DNA of 48,430 nucleotides from Pseudomonas sp. PB101 (GTDB taxonomy: Bacteria > Pseudomonadota > Gammaproteobacteria > Pseudomonadales > Pseudomonadaceae). The translations under genes were made by a program, and so were the position numbers. This document shows positions 30,321 through 37,807 of this stretch, piece by piece. Within the stretch, counting starts at the first letter, position 1, and every line of letters starts with the position of its first letter. The notes beneath the pieces were generated by a model, which was not told where the DNA came from, ran no database searches, and saw nothing but the letters and a program-made list of their open reading frames with translations. Location: the NCBI RefSeq assembly GCF_009764265.1, contig NZ_RWIR01000066.1:1-48430 (forward strand). The letters are read 5' to 3'.

Positions 30321-31649
30321 TCAGTGGCTGGCGCGTCCGGTCATTTCCAAGGCCATGTCACTGGCATAACTGTCAGTCATGCCGGCGATGAAATCAATCA
30401 TGCGTAAAAACGAGGTGTGCAGCGGGCCGTGAGGATCGGGAGCATTGTTACCCAGCAGATCAAGAATGCGCCGGCTTTTGAACGACGGAGTCCGACCGTT
30501 GTGCTGCTCCAGAGCTGCGCCGCAAAAGGCGTTGAGCAGGATTTCCAGCGTGGTGTAGGCGCCGATTTCGTGCAGGGTCTTGCGCTTGTCCTGGAAGATT
30601 TTCTTGCGGGCCATGTCCTTGGCGTTCAGCACACAACGTTTGGCGGGGCCGTGCATGTGCTCCACCAGGTCGCCGGGCAATGTGCCGGCCAGCAGTGCGT
30701 CCTGTTGCTCGACGAAGGCGCGGGCTGCGGCATTGGTCAGGTGTTCGATGGCTTTGCCGCGCAGGATCGCCAGCTTGCGTCGACGCGAGTCGCCGGGGCC
30801 GAGTTGGCGGTAGGTCTCCGGCAAGTCGTCGCCCACCAGGCCCAGCAGCAGGGACTCGACTTCGGCGTATTCCAGCAACTCCATTTCCAGGCCGTCTTCC
30901 AGGTCGATCAGCGCATAGCAGATGTCGTCGGCGGCTTCCATCAGGTACACCAGCGGATGCCGCGCCCAGCGTTGCTCCTCCAGTTGCGGCAAGCCGAGTT
31001 TCTGGGCGATCTGCTCCAGTAGCGGCAGCTCGCTCTGATAACAGCCGAACTTGTGTTTCTTGTAGCCCAGCGAGTCGGCGTGCTTGGCCGTCCATGGATA
31101 CTTCAGGTAGGTGCCCAGCGTTGCATAGGTCAGTCGGGTGCCGCCGTCGAACTGGTGGTACTCCAGTTGAGTGAGCACCCGAAAGCCCTGGGCATTGCCT
31201 TCGAAATTCAGGAAGTCATTGCGCTCGGCTTCACTCATTGCGTCCAGCCAGCCACGCCCGGCGGCCTGCTGGAACCAGTGGCGGATCGCGTCTTCACCGG
31301 AGTGGCCGAAAGGCGGGTTGCCGATGTCGTGCGCCAGGCAGGCCGATTGCACCACCATTCCCAGGTCGCTGGGTTCGCACCAGTCGGGCAGGGTGTTGCG
31401 GATGGTTTCACCAACCCGCATGCCCAGTGAGCGCCCCACGCAACTGACTTCCAGCGAGTGGGTCAGGCGCGTATGAATGTGATCGTTGCTGGACACCGGA
31501 TGGACCTGGGTCTTGCGCCCGAGGCGGCGGAAAGCCCCCGAGAAAATGATGCGGTCGTGGTCTTTGTGAAAAGGGCTGCGGCCGAGTTCTTCAGGGCTGT
31601 GCAGAGGTTTTCCGAGGCGTTCGCGGGTGAGCAGGGTGTGCCAATCCAA
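30321..31649 (-). CDS. dgt: Deoxyguanosinetriphosphate triphosphohydrolase (dGTPase)
   Basis: A 442-aa HD-superfamily enzyme releasing triphosphate from dGTP and related dNTPs, controlling nucleotide pools. The metal-binding motif is CLAHDIGNPPFGHSGED, preceded by RLTHSLEVSCVGRSLG with the first His, and followed by FEGNAQGFRVLTQLEYH. The later ADDICYALIDLEDG supplies another Asp. Length fits the bacterial dNTPase group. The ATG at 31649 gives the expected N-terminus MDWHTLLTRERLG. It seems monocistronic, with a hairpin after its stop. Confidence 0.93.
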   Translation of the reverse strand: MDWHTLLTRERLGKPLHSPEELGRSPFHKDHDRIIFSGAFRRLGRKTQVHPVSSNDHIHTRLTHSLEVSCVGRSLGMRVGETIRNTLPDWCEPSDLGMVVQSACLAHDIGNPPFGHSGEDAIRHWFQQAAGRGWLDAMSEAERNDFLNFEGNAQGFRVLTQLEYHQFDGGTRLTYATLGTYLKYPWTAKHADSLGYKKHKFGCYQSELPLLEQIAQKLGLPQLEEQRWARHPLVYLMEAADDICYALIDLEDGLEMELLEYAEVESLLLGLVGDDLPETYRQLGPGDSRRRKLAILRGKAIEHLTNAAARAFVEQQDALLAGTLPGDLVEHMHGPAKRCVLNAKDMARKKIFQDKRKTLHEIGAYTTLEILLNAFCGAALEQHNGRTPSFKSRRILDLLGNNAPDPHGPLHTSFLRMIDFIAGMTDSYASDMALEMTGRASH

Positions 31650-31822
31650 GGCGGGGTCTCTCCGTCAGGTGACTGATGGCCTAGCTTCCCGTTTCGCGCG
31701 CGGACCTGCAAGGGGAACGGGAGCCGGTGAAGTCGATATCGATGAGCAGCCGGGCAGGCGCACAGGATTGCGCCCCTCGATGGAGGGGGGCATTCCGTGA
31801 ACATTGCAAGCGTGCGTCAAGA

Positions 31823-32167
31823 TCAGTCTTTGCGTGAAGAACCCTGCATGATCAGTTTGATCAGCGGCCCCAATGTGGTGCCGAGGCGGACCAGCCTGGT
31901 CAGGCTGCTCAGGCCTCCGCCGTTTTTTGCACCCTTGCCGGTCAGAAAACCCAGCAGGGTGACGGCGGCCACGCCCCAGAGTGGCGCGTGTTTGATGCCG
32001 AAACCGTCCTGCAGGTTTTGCGTCATTCCACGTACCCGTTGCAAAGGCTGCAGCAGTTGCGCGGATTCGTGGCGGATTTCCTGGCGATGCATTTCCATGC
32101 GCAGGCGGATCAGCGCCTTGCGCATTTCCGTGCGTGAGCTGTTTTGTGGCAATTCAGGCAGGCTCAT
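31823..32167 (-). CDS. YqjK-like conserved hypothetical, third gene of a yqjDE-like operon
   Basis: A 114-aa protein with a basic, helical N-terminal half (RKALIRLRMEMHRQEIRHES) and a single hydrophobic stretch near 66-78 (APLWGVAAVTLLGFLTG). It overlaps the YqjE-like gene upstream by 4 bases, which indicates translational coupling. By position it corresponds to the third gene of yqjD-yqjE-yqjK operons; similarity to YqjK itself is weak by eye. Function unknown, perhaps a membrane-associated accessory. Confidence 0.65.
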   Translation of the reverse strand: MSLPELPQNSSRTEMRKALIRLRMEMHRQEIRHESAQLLQPLQRVRGMTQNLQDGFGIKHAPLWGVAAVTLLGFLTGKGAKNGGGLSSLTRLVRLGTTLGPLIKLIMQGSSRKD

Positions 32168-32553
32168 GGCAGCAGGCGCTCCCGATCGTTGGCCAGCTCT
32201 TCCAGGGTGCCGTGGAAGGGCGAGGACTCATCGAAAATCGCCGCTCTCAAGCGCATTCCACAGAAGATGGCGGCGAGGGTGTAGAACACACAGAGCCCGA
32301 TGATCGCGGCCAGGCGATACGTATCCCAGAACAGGATGAGCACCAGCGTCGACAGCCCCACCAACAACAGCAAGGCAAACACCAGCGCCAGGCCGGCGAA
32401 CAGTAACAGGCTGACGGTGCGGGCTTTCTGTTCCTGCAATTCGATGCCGAACAGTTCGACATGACTGTGCAGCAACCCAAGGAAGGCAGCACCCAGGCGC
32501 CGCGATGAGGAGCTTGTTCCCGTCATGGACGGGCCGGATTCGCCGATCGACAT
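32164..32553 (-). CDS. yqjE: YqjE-like membrane protein (phage holin family by name only)
   Basis: A 129-aa inner-membrane protein of the YqjE family, which databases name phage_holin_3_6. A short polar N-terminus is followed by an amphipathic segment (LLHSHVELFGIELQEQKART), two long hydrophobic helices (about 48-75 and 82-102) and a charged tail. It is located between a DUF883 protein and a YqjK-like gene, as in enteric yqj operons. No phage genes are present, so a lytic role is not implied. Confidence 0.85.
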   Translation of the reverse strand: MSIGESGPSMTGTSSSSRRLGAAFLGLLHSHVELFGIELQEQKARTVSLLLFAGLALVFALLLLVGLSTLVLILFWDTYRLAAIIGLCVFYTLAAIFCGMRLRAAIFDESSPFHGTLEELANDRERLLP

Positions 32554-32554
32554 A

Positions 32555-32869
32555 TCAGCGCCGGCTGGCCAGCAGGCCGATCAGGAACCCCACGCCGGCC
32601 GCGATCCCGACGGATTGCCAAGGGTTGGCCTGGACATAGTCCTCCGTGGCGGTGACAGCAGCCTTGCCGCGTTCGCGCAGGGAGTCTTCGGTCAGTTTCA
32701 GGGTTTCACGGGCGCGCAGGAGACTGTCGTGAATCTGCTCGCGCAACTCGTCGGCCTGGTCACCGGCCAGGGTCGCGGTGTGCTCCAGCAAGCGTTCGGT
32801 ATCGCTGACCAGTGTCTGAAAGTCGTTCATCAGGATTTCTTGAGCAGTCTTTGCCTGGGTGCGGGCCAT
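32555..32869 (-). CDS. DUF883 (YqjD/ElaB-like) ribosome- or membrane-associated protein
   Basis: A 104-aa protein with a long amphipathic coiled helix (residues 12-78) and a C-terminal tail anchor: NPWQSVGIAAGVGFLIGLL followed by ASRR. This is the DUF883 signature. E. coli YqjD and ElaB bind ribosomes and tether them to the inner membrane in stationary phase (family knowledge). It is the first gene of the three-gene operon, with one base between its stop and the next start. Stationary-phase (RpoS) control is known for relatives; no clear promoter was recognised. Confidence 0.9.
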   Translation of the reverse strand: MARTQAKTAQEILMNDFQTLVSDTERLLEHTATLAGDQADELREQIHDSLLRARETLKLTEDSLRERGKAAVTATEDYVQANPWQSVGIAAGVGFLIGLLASRR

Positions 32870-32940
32870 GGGGGATCTCCATAAGTGGCTTTCTGATGTG
32901 TTCGAGTATGAGCCTTCGGCGAAGGTTCAGTACAAATGAC

Positions 32941-32982
32941 TGGTACAACTTTTGCTGTGTCGTGGTGCGCCGGTCCGCACCA
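32941..32982 (+). promoter_or_regulatory. Candidate sigma-54 promoter and dyad upstream of the ammonium transporter
   Basis: TGGTACAACTTTTGCT (32941-32956) has GG and GC exactly 10 bases apart and fits TGGCAC-N5-TTGCW with one change in the first block. Just downstream, TGGTGCG (32963-32969) and CGCACCA (32976-32982) form a 7-base inverted repeat made of NtrC-like half-sites in reversed order. Transcription would start about 230 bases before the gene. Nitrogen control of amt is common, but this site is a sequence match only. Confidence 0.45.
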
Positions 32983-33197
32983 TTGCGCTATAGCCGGGCA
33001 TGATTTCAGTAAAACCGTAGGACCAACAATCAAAAACTCGCGCAAACGTCCGGGGCAGGTTTTTCCTGGACGGTGTCCGTGCGCCAAAGTGGTTCGGCGG
33101 GATCAGTCCACTGATGCTTCGAAGCCGCAACTTGGTGCATCGATGGTCGTCGCGAACTGCTTTGGTGCTTTTTTCTGCCATAAGGTCTGCCCATCCC

Positions 33198-34406
33198 ATG
33201 GAAAATCTGCAAAGCGCAGTGGACACCCTGGTCCATAGTTCCAACACGCTGTTCATTCTGATCGGTGCGGTCATGGTTCTGGCCATGCACGCCGGTTTTG
33301 CCTTTCTCGAAGTCGGAACCGTGCGACAGAAAAACCAGGTCAATGCGTTGTCGAAAATCCTCAGCGACTTCGCCGTATCGACACTGGCCTACTTCTTTAT
33401 AGGCTATTGGATTTCTTATGGCGTGACGTTCATGCAACCGGCGGCCGTGCTAAATGCCGATCATGGTTATGGGCTGGTGAAATTTTTCTTCCTGTTGACC
33501 TTTGCTGCGGCGATCCCGGCGATCATTTCCGGAGGGATCGCCGAGCGCGCCCGGTTTGTTCCCCAGGTGTGTGCAACCGCATTGATCGTCGCGTTCATCT
33601 ATCCGTTCTTCGAAGGCATGGTCTGGAACGGCAACCTGGGCTTGCAGGCCTGGTTGCTGGAGCGCTTTGGCGCCGGTTTCCATGATTTCGCAGGATCAGT
33701 GGTGGTGCATGCCATGGGCGGTTGGCTGGCACTGGCGGCGGTGCTGTTGCTCGGGCCGCGCAATGGCCGCTATCGCGAGGGTCGGCTGGTCGCGTTCGCA
33801 CCGTCGAGCATCCCGTTTCTGGCGTTGGGCTCGTGGATCCTGATCGTTGGCTGGTTCGGCTTCAACGTCATGAGCGCGCAAACCCTGCAAGGCGTCAGCG
33901 GACTGGTGGCGGTGAACTCGCTGATGGCCATGGTTGGCGGTACGGTGGCGGCGCTGATTGTCGGGCGCAACGACCCCGGTTTCCTGCACAACGGCCCGTT
34001 GGCGGGGCTCGTGGCAATCTGTGCCGGGTCCGACCTGATGCATCCTGTCGGCGCGCTGGTCACTGGCGCCGTCGCGGGCGCCTTGTTTGTCTGGTGCTTT
34101 ACCGCCGCCCAGGTCAAATGGCGCATCGACGATGTGTTGGGTGTCTGGCCTTTGCATGGCTTGTGCGGTGTATGGGGCGGCATTGCCTGCGGCATTTTCG
34201 GCCAGAGCGCGCTGGGCGGGCTGGGTGGAGTCAGTCTGATCAGTCAGTTGATCGGCACTGCACTGGGCGTGACTGTGGCACTGGTCGGCGGCTTCGCGGT
34301 GTATGGCGTGATCAAGGCGCTGCATGGCTTGCGCCTGAGCCAGGAACAGGAGTATTACGGCGCGGACCTGTCGATCCACAAGATCGGCGCCGTGAGTCAG
34401 GACTGA
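33198..34406 (+). CDS. Ammonium transporter (AmtB/Amt family)
   Basis: A 402-aa inner-membrane channel for ammonium/ammonia with about 11 hydrophobic segments. Hallmarks are AMHAGFAFLEVGTVRQKN near the N-terminus, the FHDFAGSVVVHAMGGWLAL motif with the first pore histidine, and HGLCGVWGGIACGIFG with the second. The ATG at 33198 is chosen because the first membrane helix follows about 15 residues later. There is no glnK partner beside it. A candidate sigma-54 promoter lies 240 bases upstream. A 328-base gap precedes it, otherwise without a gene. Confidence 0.93.
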   Translation: MENLQSAVDTLVHSSNTLFILIGAVMVLAMHAGFAFLEVGTVRQKNQVNALSKILSDFAVSTLAYFFIGYWISYGVTFMQPAAVLNADHGYGLVKFFFLLTFAAAIPAIISGGIAERARFVPQVCATALIVAFIYPFFEGMVWNGNLGLQAWLLERFGAGFHDFAGSVVVHAMGGWLALAAVLLLGPRNGRYREGRLVAFAPSSIPFLALGSWILIVGWFGFNVMSAQTLQGVSGLVAVNSLMAMVGGTVAALIVGRNDPGFLHNGPLAGLVAICAGSDLMHPVGALVTGAVAGALFVWCFTAAQVKWRIDDVLGVWPLHGLCGVWGGIACGIFGQSALGGLGGVSLISQLIGTALGVTVALVGGFAVYGVIKALHGLRLSQEQEYYGADLSIHKIGAVSQD

Positions 34407-34511
34407 CTCGGGTCTCTTCATCGTTGGTGGCATCCGGGCAGGAGATTCAATGGCTCGACGGTTTTTCGGGGCAGGCCTAGAATGGTCACTTCATTTTCTG
34501 GTTGAGCGCTC

Positions 34512-34748
34512 ATGCTTCCCGAATGCCAGCTGTTCGGCACCCTTGGATGCCATCTCTGTGAAGTAGCCGAAGCCATGCTGATGGAGTTTGTCGAGCGTGG
34601 CCTGCTGGTGGAACTGGTGGACATCGCTGAGGATGAATCCTGGTTCGCCGCCTACAGCCTGCGTATTCCGGTGTTGCGGCGAGTCGACACCGGTGCCGAA
34701 CTGGGCTGGCCGTTCAGTGCCGATGAGGTGGTGGCGTTCCTGCGTTAA
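34512..34748 (+). CDS. Glutaredoxin-like protein (DUF836)
   Basis: A 78-aa thioredoxin-fold protein with the redox motif Cys13-His-Leu-Cys16 in GTLGCHLCEVAE and the cis-proline segment RIPVLRRV. The length and the ending (GWPFSADEVVAFL) match DUF836 proteins, small glutaredoxin-like proteins of unknown partner. Cytoplasmic. It sits between the ammonium transporter and the LexA-controlled gene, with separate spacing on each side, so it is probably its own unit. Confidence 0.85.
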   Translation: MLPECQLFGTLGCHLCEVAEAMLMEFVERGLLVELVDIAEDESWFAAYSLRIPVLRRVDTGAELGWPFSADEVVAFLR

Positions 34749-34816
34749 GCGGTTTTGCCCTGGCGGCATGTCCCGCCTGTCGAACTTTGCGATTGATCCT
34801 CTTGGCTTAATCGGTG

Positions 34817-34845
34817 TTGATCGGATACTGTATGCGCATACAGTT
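34817..34845 (+). promoter_or_regulatory. LexA (SOS) box overlapping a promoter
   Basis: CTGTATGCGCATACAG (34828-34843) is a perfect CTGT-N8-ACAG LexA palindrome, extending to 18 bases with the flanking A and T. TTGATC (34817-34822), a 16-base spacer and TACAGT (34839-34844) form a promoter whose -10 lies inside the palindrome. It is 77 bases before the GTG of the next gene. LexA binding here would block RNA polymerase directly. Confidence 0.85.
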
Positions 34846-34919
34846 ATTCGCGGTGCCTGCCTTGCCGTAGCCGATTTTCGGAAGTGAGCAGGCGGCCCCG
34901 GGCGTGAGAGGGATGAATC

Positions 34920-35237
34920 GTGGTCAATGTCGAACAGTTGAAGAACAGCGTGAACCGGATGTCCGCGGACGTCGTGCGCGAGGCCGTCCTGGAGTTGCGC
35001 CTGGACGGACTGGTGACCGAGGGCAAAACGCCCTTCAACAAAACGCATTTCAATACCTGTTTCGCTGAAATCGAAGCCTTGTTTCAACGCGCGGGCTATC
35101 ACCGGCAACTCGATGTCGTGGGTTATCAGGGATTGTTGTACGCCCTGTATGACCCCGCTCGCTGGGAAGCGGTCGATGTACTGCGTTGGCTCAAGGAGTA
35201 CACCGAAGCGGCGGCACGCACGCAGATCCCGGCTTGA
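34920..35237 (+). CDS. Uncharacterised small protein under LexA control
   Basis: A 105-aa, probably soluble, largely helical protein that I do not recognise. It has a charged N-terminal helix (VEQLKNSVNRMSADVVREAV), a central segment LVTEGKTPFNKTHFNTCFAE and an aromatic C-terminal half (GYQGLLYALYDPARWEAVDV). There are no membrane segments or known catalytic motifs. The GTG at 34920 has a GAGAGGG element upstream. A perfect LexA box covers its promoter, so it should be DNA-damage inducible. A pseudouridine synthase follows 71 bases later. Function not assigned. Confidence 0.8.
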   Translation: MVNVEQLKNSVNRMSADVVREAVLELRLDGLVTEGKTPFNKTHFNTCFAEIEALFQRAGYHRQLDVVGYQGLLYALYDPARWEAVDVLRWLKEYTEAAARTQIPA

Positions 35238-35308
35238 GGAATCTCCTCTAGGTTCATTTCCGCTGCTGTTGGATAATGCTGCCCTGCACTGAGGGTTAGA
35301 GCTTCCGT

Positions 35309-36199
35309 ATGTCCACTTCTTCTTTTTCCGCGGCACACAGTCAGGCCAGTACGCTCTACTTGCCACCTGGCCCGTGGCACACCGTTGTCGATTGCCTGTG
35401 TGAGCATTTCAGCGCCATCGGTCGTGAACAATGGCTGGACAGAATCGCCCGTGGCCGGGTCCTCGATGGGCAGGGCAAGCCGATCGCCCTCGACCTGGCC
35501 TACAGGGAAGGTTTGCGGATTCATTATTTTCGCGAAGTGCCGGATGAGAAGCCGATTCCGGTGACCGAGTCGATCCTGTACGCGGACGAGCATCTGGTGG
35601 TGGCGGACAAACCGCATTTTCTACCCGTGACGCCGGCGGGCGAATACGTCGAACAGACGCTGCTGAGGCGCTTGATCCGTCGCCTGGACAATCCGCACCT
35701 GGTGCCATTGCATCGCATCGACCGGCATACCGCAGGGCTGGTCCTGTTTTCCGCCAATCCGCAGAGCCGCTCGGCTTATCAGTCGTTGTTTCCAACCCGT
35801 CGGATCGAAAAACGCTACGAGGCCATCGCAGCGGCGTTGCCCGACGTTGCTTTCCCGTTGGTGCATAAAAGCCGGCTGGTCGATGGCGAGCCGTTCTTCC
35901 GCATGCAGGAAGGGCCTGGGGCCAGCAACACCGAGACGGCGGTCGAAGTCAGGGAGAAACAGGGCGATCTCTGGCGTTATGGTCTTTACCCGGTAACGGG
36001 CAAGAAACATCAGTTGCGGGTACACATGGCCGCGTTGGGCGCCGCTATCTGCAACGACCCGTTTTACCCCGAGGTGCTCAAGGATGCGCAGGATGACTAC
36101 GCCAATCCTTTGAAACTGTTGGCTCAGGGGCTGAAGTTCATCGATCCGGTCACGGGCCAGGAGCGAGTGTTCGAGAGTGAAATCACCCTGCAATGGTGA
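35309..36199 (+). CDS. RluA-family RNA pseudouridine synthase
   Basis: A 296-aa pseudouridine synthase. The catalytic motif is HRIDRHTAGLVLF with Asp138, preceded by ILYADEHLVVADKP, and followed by KRYEAIAA, KSRLVDGEPFF and the C-terminal KKHQLRVHMAALGAAICNDP. The N-terminal 75 residues resemble an S4-like RNA-binding part. Which RNA is modified cannot be read from sequence; this branch differs from RluC and RluD. It may be read from the LexA-controlled promoter upstream. A strong terminator follows. Confidence 0.9.
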   Translation: MSTSSFSAAHSQASTLYLPPGPWHTVVDCLCEHFSAIGREQWLDRIARGRVLDGQGKPIALDLAYREGLRIHYFREVPDEKPIPVTESILYADEHLVVADKPHFLPVTPAGEYVEQTLLRRLIRRLDNPHLVPLHRIDRHTAGLVLFSANPQSRSAYQSLFPTRRIEKRYEAIAAALPDVAFPLVHKSRLVDGEPFFRMQEGPGASNTETAVEVREKQGDLWRYGLYPVTGKKHQLRVHMAALGAAICNDPFYPEVLKDAQDDYANPLKLLAQGLKFIDPVTGQERVFESEITLQW

Positions 36200-36238
36200 T
36201 CAGGAAAGCGCCCCTGCAGTGCCGTGCTTCAGGCATGA

Positions 36239-36263
36239 AAAAGCCCGCATCAAGCGGGCTTTT
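36239..36263. terminator. Bidirectional intrinsic terminator
   Basis: AAAAGCCCGC (36239-36248) pairs with GCGGGCTTTT (36254-36263) around a five-base loop. It ends both the pseudouridine synthase transcript and the convergent lipoprotein gene. Confidence 0.92.
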
Positions 36264-36283
36264 CTGTATCCGGCAGCGTCGGA

Positions 36284-36505
36284 TTACAGCTCTTTAACGG
36301 TACGAACCTGATCCTTGTTGATGCGGGTCTGCTTGCCGTCAAGCTGTTCGAATTCGTAGAAACCGGAATCCTTGTCGAACTCTGGCGTGTCGACGGCCTG
36401 GATTTCGCGACCGTCATTCAAGGTGATCACCGTAGGTGATGCGCAACCGGCGAGGGTGGCCAGGCCGAGTGCGAGCATGAAAGTGGCGAGGGTCCGTTGA
36501 GTCAT
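36284..36505 (-). CDS. YgdI/YgdR-family small lipoprotein
   Basis: A 73-aa lipoprotein. The signal peptide ends in the lipobox LAGC with Cys21 as the lipidated residue, and the mature part TVITLNDGREIQAVDTPEFD then GFYEFEQLDGKQTRINKDQV is the DUF903 SH3-like domain. The following residues Ala-Ser do not suggest inner-membrane retention, so the outer membrane is the likely location. Function unknown. It shares a terminator with the pseudouridine synthase. Confidence 0.9.
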   Translation of the reverse strand: MTQRTLATFMLALGLATLAGCASPTVITLNDGREIQAVDTPEFDKDSGFYEFEQLDGKQTRINKDQVRTVKEL

Positions 36506-36583
36506 GAGTGTGTGTCTCCGAATAAGAAATCTTTGGTTACTGAACTTGAGACGTGTACCGCCCGCGCAAGTTCCGGATCACCG

Positions 36584-37186
36584 TCAGTCTGACACAGTGT
36601 CATGACCGCTTAATAGTTCCGGCGTGTTGAGGTTGGCCAGCCGCGGGTCTTTGTCGGGACATTGCAGCGCGGTCGCGCCGAGCTTGCGCATCAATCGGCC
36701 AGGGCTGCGCTCACCCTCGTTCCAGGCCTGTTCAAAGGCTGCCCCGTGCAGCACGGGAATGACACACAACAATGGCTCCCAGTGCTCGTCATGCCGCACC
36801 ATCAGCGGCTTGTCCGGGTGCAGGTTGGCGGTCTCGCGCATCGTGCCGATCAGTGCCGCATCAATGCCCGGAACGTCACAGGGCAGGACCAGCAGGTGGG
36901 TGTGCCGGGCAGCCTTGAGGCCAGCGCGAATTCCAGCCAGCGGCCCGGGGAAGTCACCCTCGTCATCGTGGACCAACTGGTCGGCGTAGGGGGCGTACTT
37001 CTCTAGGTTGCGATTGCAGGAGATGATCAGGTCATCGGTCAGCGGGCGAGTCTTGCGATGCAAATGCGCAATCAGTGGTTCGCCACGCCAGTCCAGCAAC
37101 CCTTTGTCCTGGCCACCCATGCGTTGGCCGCGACCGCCCGCCAGGAGCAGAATGGAGCAGGGCGGCAATTGTGAATTCGTGGTCAT
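36584..37186 (-). CDS. mobA: Molybdenum cofactor guanylyltransferase MobA
   Basis: A 200-aa nucleotidyltransferase that links GMP to molybdopterin to make the bis-MGD cofactor of DMSO-reductase-type enzymes. The GTP-binding signature LLLAGGRGQRMGGQDKGLL is near residues 13-31, with LVHDDEGDFPGPLAGIRAGL and VLPCDVPGIDA following. Length is normal. It is divergent from moaB across 81 bases, which must hold both promoters (a TATAAC element lies at about 37230 on the moaB side). Together with moaB and moeA it forms a cofactor cluster. Confidence 0.95.
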   Translation of the reverse strand: MTTNSQLPPCSILLLAGGRGQRMGGQDKGLLDWRGEPLIAHLHRKTRPLTDDLIISCNRNLEKYAPYADQLVHDDEGDFPGPLAGIRAGLKAARHTHLLVLPCDVPGIDAALIGTMRETANLHPDKPLMVRHDEHWEPLLCVIPVLHGAAFEQAWNEGERSPGRLMRKLGATALQCPDKDPRLANLNTPELLSGHDTVSD

Positions 37187-37267
37187 GGCAGCTCTCCATG
37201 GGAGCGGCGAAAAAACGGAGCGCTGTGATATAACACCGGGCTGTTTCTCCTACAACTGGACGAGCCT

Positions 37268-37807
37268 ATGAAAGCCAAGGCTGATGTACCTTTCGCACCG
37301 CTGAACATTGCTGTGCTGACTGTCAGCGATACCCGCACACTGGACACCGACACCTCGGGCCAGCTCTTTGTCGACCGTTTGACCGCTGCCGGTCATAACC
37401 TGGCAGCCCGGGTGTTGCTCAAAGATGACCTCTACAAAATTCGCGCGCAAGTCGCCAACTGGATTGCCGACGATGTCGTGCAGGTTGTGCTGATCACCGG
37501 CGGCACCGGTTTTACCGGGCGTGATAGCACACCGGAAGCCGTCAGCTGCCTGCTGGACAAACAGGTTGATGGGTTTGGCGAGCTGTTCCGCCAGATCTCG
37601 GTTGCCGATATCGGCACCTCGACCGTTCAGTCCCGGACGTTGGCCGGTCTGGCCAATGGCACGCTGGTTTGCTGTTTGCCGGGCTCGACCAATGCCGTGC
37701 GCACCGGTTGGGACGGCATTCTGGCCGAGCAACTGGATGCGCGGCATCGTCCGTGCAATTTCGTGCCTCACCTGAAACAGGCTGCGCCTTGTGAATCCCG
37801 TGGGTAA
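37268..37807 (+). CDS. moaB: Molybdenum cofactor biosynthesis protein B
   Basis: A 179-aa MogA/MoaB-family protein that adenylates molybdopterin before metal insertion. Key motifs are LTVSDTRTLDTDTSGQ near the N-terminus, ITGGTGFTGRDSTPEAV with the conserved Asp, and the end of the fold VCCLPGSTNAVRTGW. Cytoplasmic. Its last 17 bases overlap the start of moeA in another frame, so the two are coupled. Length is typical of MoaB. Confidence 0.94.
   Translation: MKAKADVPFAPLNIAVLTVSDTRTLDTDTSGQLFVDRLTAAGHNLAARVLLKDDLYKIRAQVANWIADDVVQVVLITGGTGFTGRDSTPEAVSCLLDKQVDGFGELFRQISVADIGTSTVQSRTLAGLANGTLVCCLPGSTNAVRTGWDGILAEQLDARHRPCNFVPHLKQAAPCESRG

Noticed and set aside
32164..32553. A phage holin suggesting a prophage
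   Set aside because: The family name is misleading. The gene is in a yqjD-yqjE-like operon and no phage genes surround it.
33114..33197. An N-terminal extension of the ammonium transporter
   Set aside because: The extra residues (LRSRNLVHRWSSR) are not conserved and would precede the first membrane helix unusually. ATG 33198 fits the family.
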